Origin: Ectopseudomonas composti
Lineage (GTDB): Bacteria > Pseudomonadota > Gammaproteobacteria > Pseudomonadales > Pseudomonadaceae
Reading direction: 5' to 3'
NCBI RefSeq assembly: GCF_001567565.1
Contig: NZ_LSSW01000031.1
Coordinates: forward strand, 1 to 64,000
DNA: 64,000 nt
Both the position numbers and the translations under genes were made by a program. The notes under the pieces are model-generated. The model saw nothing but the letters and a program-made list of their open reading frames with translations. It made no database searches and was not told where the DNA came from. Positions 59,897 to 64,000 of this stretch are shown here, in pieces (the stretch's first letter is position 1; the number at the start of each line of letters is the position of its first letter).

Positions 59897-60901
59897 ATGT
59901 TCTTTCGTGATCGAGGACGTGATATCGCCGAGGCGCTGGAGCAGCAGCTCGAGGCCTTGGGCCGGGGCGCGGAGCTTGCGTCGGCTCGTTGTGCAATATT
60001 GGCCGAGCAGCCCCGTTTGAACGATGCGCTGGCGCGAGTCGCTGCCCACCTGAGCCAGCTTCAGGAGCAGCAAGCGCGTTTGCAGACGCAGTTCGATGCG
60101 CAAGCCGAGGCGCAGCAACAGGCCACTGTTCGCGAGCGCCAGTTGCAGGAGCAGGTGCAGCGCCAGACGCTGGAGCTGGAGGCACTGCATGACCGGTGCC
60201 ATGAGCAACACGAGGCGCTGCAGCACTGCCAGCAGGAAGCCCGGGTATGGGAGCTAGCGCAGTCGACGCTGACCGAAGGCTATTGGGACTTTATCGTGGT
60301 CAACGGGCGCATCGACGATCCGGCCAGCAGCATGCGCATCTCCAACCAGTTTCGCTCACTGACTGGATATAGCCGCGACGAGTTGCCCGATGGCCTGGAA
60401 AGTCAGGCCAGCCTCATTCATCCGGACCATCTCGGGGCCATCGCCGGTCTGTTCGAGCGAGAGATCGTCGATCCAGCCGGCAGTGGCGAGTACGTGATCG
60501 AATACCTGATGCGCCACAAGACGCGGGGCTACATCTGGTTTCGGGAGCGCGGGCGTTCGGTGCGCGATGAGCAGGGGCGGCTTTACCGGGTGATCGGGGC
60601 GGTGCGCGACATCTCCGATGAGCGCAACGCCCAGGCGGCGCATGAACGCATGCTGCAACACAACCAGGACACCTACGGGCAGATTGCTCAGGTGGTCAGC
60701 GTGATCAAGGGCATCGCCGAGCAGACCAACCTGCTTGCGCTGAACGCCGCCATCGAGGCGGCTCGCGCAGGCGAGGTAGGGCGTGGATTTTCGGTGGTCG
60801 CTGACGAGGTGAAAAAGCTGGCGCAGAACACGCGTCAGGCCACCCAGGAAATTCAGGCAATGCTGGCGCGTACCCAGTCCTCTGCGCCGCAACCCGACTG
60901 A
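59897..60901 (+). CDS. Soluble PAS-domain chemoreceptor-like protein
   Basis: A 334-residue cytoplasmic protein with no membrane helix. Residues about 10-125 form a glutamine-rich coiled coil, about 130-255 a PAS domain (SNQFRSLTGYSRDELPDGLE, IWFRERGRSVRDEQGRLYRV), and the last 70 residues the chemoreceptor hairpin tip (IAEQTNLLALNAAIEAARAG, GRGFSVVADEVKKLAQNTRQ). The hairpin is very short, ending soon after the tip. It should bind CheW/CheA. It is 14 bases after the binding-protein gene, so the two are co-transcribed. Confidence 0.85.
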   Translation: MFFRDRGRDIAEALEQQLEALGRGAELASARCAILAEQPRLNDALARVAAHLSQLQEQQARLQTQFDAQAEAQQQATVRERQLQEQVQRQTLELEALHDRCHEQHEALQHCQQEARVWELAQSTLTEGYWDFIVVNGRIDDPASSMRISNQFRSLTGYSRDELPDGLESQASLIHPDHLGAIAGLFEREIVDPAGSGEYVIEYLMRHKTRGYIWFRERGRSVRDEQGRLYRVIGAVRDISDERNAQAAHERMLQHNQDTYGQIAQVVSVIKGIAEQTNLLALNAAIEAARAGEVGRGFSVVADEVKKLAQNTRQATQEIQAMLARTQSSAPQPD

Positions 60902-60910
60902 ACTCGCGTC

Positions 60911-60935
60911 CGCCGCTACGCTCTGCGTAGCGGCG
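60911..60935. terminator. Hairpin after chemoreceptor gene
   Basis: Perfect 11-bp inverted repeat CGCCGCTACGC / GCGTAGCGGCG with loop TCT, nine bases after the stop. It lacks a T-tract, so it is a weak or Rho-assisted terminator. Confidence 0.5.
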
Positions 60936-61071
60936 CAAGCCCGATCCTGATTTGCGAGGCGTCTCTGCCTGCCAGGCGTACCCGACGAAAACAGCACGAC
61001 CGGCCCGTTCGGGTTGTCAGCTGCAGGTTTCATGGGAAGTGGCAGTGCCGTGATGTTTGGTTATCCATGCA

Positions 61072-61097
61072 CAAAGGCGCCCGAGTGGGCGCCTTTG
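61072..61097. terminator. Terminator downstream of MMPL exporter gene
   Basis: CAAAGGCGCCC / GGGCGCCTTTG around GAGT, 29 bases beyond the stop of the minus-strand exporter gene. The A/T flanks allow action on both strands. Confidence 0.8.
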
Positions 61098-61125
61098 CTA
61101 TTGCGGCGGTGTGTTCAGGCCGTTT

Positions 61126-63549
61126 TCACCGGACTGCAGACGTCAGGCCGCTTGGCGCCTGCTGCTCGCGCGAGGCTGTAGCGAGCCGCTCCGGCTTCAG
61201 CAGGAAGTGCGCCAGGGCGGGAAGGAGGATCAGGGCACCGAGCATGTTCCAGAGAAACATGAAGGCCAGCAGCAGGCCCATGTCGGCCTGGAACTTGATC
61301 GGGCTCAGCACCCAGGTGATCACGCCGATCGCCAGGGTCACCCCCGTCAGCATCACCACCTTGCCTGTGAACAGCAGGGCGCGGTAGTAGGCTTGCGACA
61401 GGCTCTTGCCCGCGCGCAACTGGGCCAAGGTCACCGAGAGGATGTACAGCGCGTAGTCGATGCCGATGCCTACGCCGAGGGCGATCACCGGCAGGGTCGC
61501 CACTTTCACACCCATGCCCAGCAGTACCATCAGCGCTTCGGCCAGTACCGAGGTGAGCATCAGCGGCAGCACGGCCACCAGCACCGCACGCCAGGAACGG
61601 AAGGTGATCAGGCTGAGCAGCGCCACGGCGGCATACACCAGCACCAGCATCTGCCACCAGGCTTGCTTGACCACGATATTGGTCGCCGCCTCGATGCCGG
61701 CGTTGCCGGCGGCCAGCAGGAATTTCGCGTCCGGGGTGTCGTTGACCCGGGCGAATGCGGTGACGTGGTCGACCACGGCGGTCAGGGTGTCGGCCTTGTG
61801 GTCGCGCAAGTAGATGTACAGCGTCAGCAGGCTGCAGCCATCGTTGTACAGGCCACGAGGGGCGCTGGCGGCGACCGAGTTGAGCATGCCCTGGTTGGGC
61901 ATGAACTCGTACCACTTGGGATTGGCCTCGCTCAGCCCGACCATCATGCGGCGGTTGAGCAGGGCCAGCGATTGGGTCGACTCCACACCAGGGAGCTGGC
62001 GCAGTTGCCATTCCAGGGCATCGACCCGGTTGAGGATGTCGTATTGCGCGCATTGGCCGTCCGGGCTGCTGACCAGTACCGCCAACACGTCGCTGGAGGC
62101 GCCATAGTTGGCGTTCATAAAGGCCACGTCGCGGTTGTAGCGGCTGTCGGGGCGCAGCTCCGGCGCACCCGGATCCAGGTCGCCGATCTTCAGGTGGGTG
62201 CTGACGATGAAACCGCCTACGCCGATCACCAGCGCGCCGGCTACTGCCACGCTGGCCATGGGGCGACGGGTGAAGCCATCGAGCAACGACCACAGGCGGT
62301 GCTTGCGCTGGCCACGGGCGTCGGCCTGCTCGGCCCGCAGGCTGCGCTGGGCGGCCCGCGTGCTGACGCCGGTGTAGGAGAGCATGATCGGCAGCAGGAT
62401 GAGGTTGGTGAAGATCAGCACCGCGACACCGATGGAGGCGGCGATGGCCAGTTCACGGATGACCTGGATATCGATCACTAGCAGCACCGCGAAGCCCACT
62501 GCATCGGCCAGCAGGGCGGTCATGCCGGCCAGGAACAGGCGGCGAAAGGTGAAGCGCGCCGCCAGCAGCTTGGGGATACCACGGCCGATGTCCTGCATGA
62601 TGCCGTTCATCTTCTGTGCGCCGTGGCTCATGCCGATGGCGAAAACCAGGAACGGCACCAGAATCGAATAGGGATCGAGCGAGTAGCCCAGCGTTGGCAA
62701 CAGCCCCAGTTGCCATACCACTGCCACCAGGGAGGCAGTGACCACCAAGAGGGTGGAGCGTATGCAGCGGGTGTACCAGAACAGGGTGAGCGTGGCGATC
62801 AGCACGGCGATGGCGAAGAACACCAGTACTGCTCGCACCCCGTCGATCAGGTCGCCGACTATCTTGGCGAAGCCGGTGATATGGATGTCCAGGCCTTCGG
62901 CCTGGTATTGCTGGCGCAGTTGTTCGAGCTGCCCGGCGAAGGTCGCGTAGTTCAGCGCCTGGCCGTTGCTGTCCTTGGTCAGCAGTGGCACGTAGATCAC
63001 CGTGGAGCGCGCATTGCTCGCCACCAACTGGCCGATCTCGCCGGAGCGGGCGATATTGGCGCGCAACTGTTCCAGGCTGGCCGGGCTGCCATCGTAGCCG
63101 TTGGGGATCACCGAACCGCCCTCAAGGCCATCTTCGGTCACACCCGTCCAGCGTGTCGAAGGCGTCCACAGGGATTTCATGTTGACGCGGTCGACCCCCG
63201 GCAGCAGGAATACGGCGTCCGACAGACGACGCAGGGCGTCGAGATAGTTCGGGTCGTAGATGTCGCCAGCCGGGTTCTGCACCGCGATTCGCAGCGAGTT
63301 GCCGAGGCCGGTCAGCTGGTTCTGATAGCGCTGAAAGACCTGGATATAAGGGTGCTGGGTGGGAATGGTCTTCTCGAAGCTGGCGTTGAATTCGAGCTTG
63401 GTGGTTTGCCAGGCCAGCAGCAGGGTGGTGATGGCGCACAGGGCCACCACCAGCAGGCGGTGGTTGAAGAGCAAGCGCTCGAGCAGCGAGCCCGAGCGCG
63501 GATCGAAGTCAGCGGAAGCTTCCGCCAGGTCTGTTGGCGCGTTGTTCAC
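61126..63549 (-). CDS. RND/MMPL family exporter
   Basis: An 807-residue RND-superfamily membrane protein of the MMPL/hydrophobe exporter type with 12 predicted helices and two large periplasmic loops. RLLFNHRLLVVALCAITTLL forms helix 1 and the internal repeat is clear (GMSHGAQKMNGIM in the first half, GVGIGIDYALYILSVTLAQL in the second). It starts at GTG, overlapping the stop of the YCF48-repeat gene. In pseudomonads such pairs are often linked with DUF1302/DUF1329 proteins in lipid or steroid use. Confidence 0.88.
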   Translation of the reverse strand: MNNAPTDLAEASADFDPRSGSLLERLLFNHRLLVVALCAITTLLLAWQTTKLEFNASFEKTIPTQHPYIQVFQRYQNQLTGLGNSLRIAVQNPAGDIYDPNYLDALRRLSDAVFLLPGVDRVNMKSLWTPSTRWTGVTEDGLEGGSVIPNGYDGSPASLEQLRANIARSGEIGQLVASNARSTVIYVPLLTKDSNGQALNYATFAGQLEQLRQQYQAEGLDIHITGFAKIVGDLIDGVRAVLVFFAIAVLIATLTLFWYTRCIRSTLLVVTASLVAVVWQLGLLPTLGYSLDPYSILVPFLVFAIGMSHGAQKMNGIMQDIGRGIPKLLAARFTFRRLFLAGMTALLADAVGFAVLLVIDIQVIRELAIAASIGVAVLIFTNLILLPIMLSYTGVSTRAAQRSLRAEQADARGQRKHRLWSLLDGFTRRPMASVAVAGALVIGVGGFIVSTHLKIGDLDPGAPELRPDSRYNRDVAFMNANYGASSDVLAVLVSSPDGQCAQYDILNRVDALEWQLRQLPGVESTQSLALLNRRMMVGLSEANPKWYEFMPNQGMLNSVAASAPRGLYNDGCSLLTLYIYLRDHKADTLTAVVDHVTAFARVNDTPDAKFLLAAGNAGIEAATNIVVKQAWWQMLVLVYAAVALLSLITFRSWRAVLVAVLPLMLTSVLAEALMVLLGMGVKVATLPVIALGVGIGIDYALYILSVTLAQLRAGKSLSQAYYRALLFTGKVVMLTGVTLAIGVITWVLSPIKFQADMGLLLAFMFLWNMLGALILLPALAHFLLKPERLATASREQQAPSGLTSAVR

Positions 63550-64000
63550 TTCACGTCTCCAGCTTTCAGCACACTGACACCTTCTGCGCTCACGAGGACG
63601 ATATCGGCATGTGCAGTGGGCAGTAGGTTATTGAGGGGCGGCAGCAGCTGTCGGTTGCTCGGCAGCAGGCGCCCGTCTTGCTCGCGCAGGATCATGCCGG
63701 CCTGGTTGACGAATATCGGCTTGCCATTGGCCTGTAGCGCCGAGGCGGTGATCGAGGCCTCCACGGGGGAGACGAGCGGGCCCCAGCTCACACCACCGTC
63801 ATCGCTGCGCAGCGCATTGCCACGCAAGCCGGCGAGCACGATCGAACCATCGGCTGGCAGTTCGAGGGTGAAGAAACTGCCGGAGTAGGGCGTTTCGACT
63901 GGGGTGAAACTGGCGCCGCCATCCTCGGAGAGCAGCACCAGGCCCTGTTCCCCAGCGATCACCACACGCTGGCCACGGCTGCGGATGGCATTGAGGTGCA
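63546..64000 (-). CDS. YCF48/BNR-repeat protein (5' end outside window)
   Basis: At least 151 residues of a beta-propeller protein are visible; the frame is open to the window edge, so the start and first blades lie beyond. Repeats LVLLSEDGGASFTPVETPYSG and ALRSDDGGVSWGPLVSPVEA (quoted loosely) show the S/D-D-G-G-x-S/T-W/F motif of YCF48/BNR blades about 45 residues apart. It is coupled to the MMPL exporter (GTGA overlap) and probably acts with it in the periplasm. Confidence 0.82.
   Translation of the reverse strand, partial: HLNAIRSRGQRVVIAGEQGLVLLSEDGGASFTPVETPYSGSFFTLELPADGSIVLAGLRGNALRSDDGGVSWGPLVSPVEASITASALQANGKPIFVNQAGMILREQDGRLLPSNRQLLPPLNNLLPTAHADIVLVSAEGVSVLKAGDVK

Noticed and set aside
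61057..62481. 474-residue plus-strand frame opposite the MMPL exporter
   Set aside because: Gln/His/Gly-rich shadow of an RND gene with normal length and motifs.

Overview
The window reads as a GC-rich pseudomonad chromosome. The evidence is typical Pseudomonas gene content and order (fadE, ABC-2 exporter, queF, DUF4404, thioesterase, mlaA, PilZ, rssB-rssC, tal, dusA), REP/REPIN elements of the GGCTAAAGCCGCTCC type between genes, and two-component 4-hydroxyphenylacetate hydroxylase genes. The species assignment (perhaps the mendocina/oleovorans side of the genus) is inference only. Most genes look like host core genome. Between about 27 and 61 kb there is an accessory catabolic region with signs of insertion and decay.

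Layout. 0-8 kb: tRNA-Gly(GCC), then a cytochrome bd operon (cydP-cydA-cydB-cydX-ybgE) and a sulfur-handling block on the same strand (DUF3365 haem protein, CsoR-family repressor, persulfide dioxygenase-like hydrolase, SulP transporter, rhodanese). Three intergenic sites with a common 16-bp palindrome lie upstream of cydP, of the dioxygenase and of the DUF3365-CsoR pair, which suggests one repressor ties the sulfide-tolerant oxidase to (per)sulfide detoxification. 8-26 kb: core genes (acyl-CoA dehydrogenase, transglutaminase-like protein, ABC-2 exporter, RND efflux pair, queF, a HAD protein without its nucleophile, thioesterase, mlaA, PilZ, rssBC, transaldolase, Fur-like protein, dusA).

26-38 kb: a LysR gene followed by a Rieske oxygenase operon (oxygenase, aldehyde dehydrogenase, fused rubredoxin/rubredoxin reductase, FAD oxidoreductase, cupin), then an MFS carrier, an M24-fold enzyme with the full set of DddP (DMSP lyase) residues, and a BCCT onium-compound transporter. 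A related palindrome lies upstream of both the Rieske operon and the BCCT gene. Together this looks like a catabolic unit for an N- or S-methylated onium compound whose identity I cannot fix. A TraG/VirD4 remnant lies next to it.

39-50 kb: a complete homoprotocatechuate meta-cleavage pathway (hpaG1, G2, E, D, F, H, I, a succinate semialdehyde dehydrogenase, a FeaB-like aldehyde dehydrogenase, regulators hpaR and hpaA). The hydroxylase for its first step lies at 54.8-57 kb and is the C2/C1 flavin-dependent type, not HpaBC. The two parts are separated by an AT-rich foreign-looking gene coding for an HD phosphohydrolase fused to a GHKL/Hsp90-like ATPase (the best candidate defence or conflict gene here) and by a frameshifted MFS gene. 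57-64 kb: an APC permease, a polyamine-type binding protein, a soluble PAS-chemoreceptor protein, and the RND/MMPL exporter with its YCF48-repeat partner, the latter cut by the window edge.
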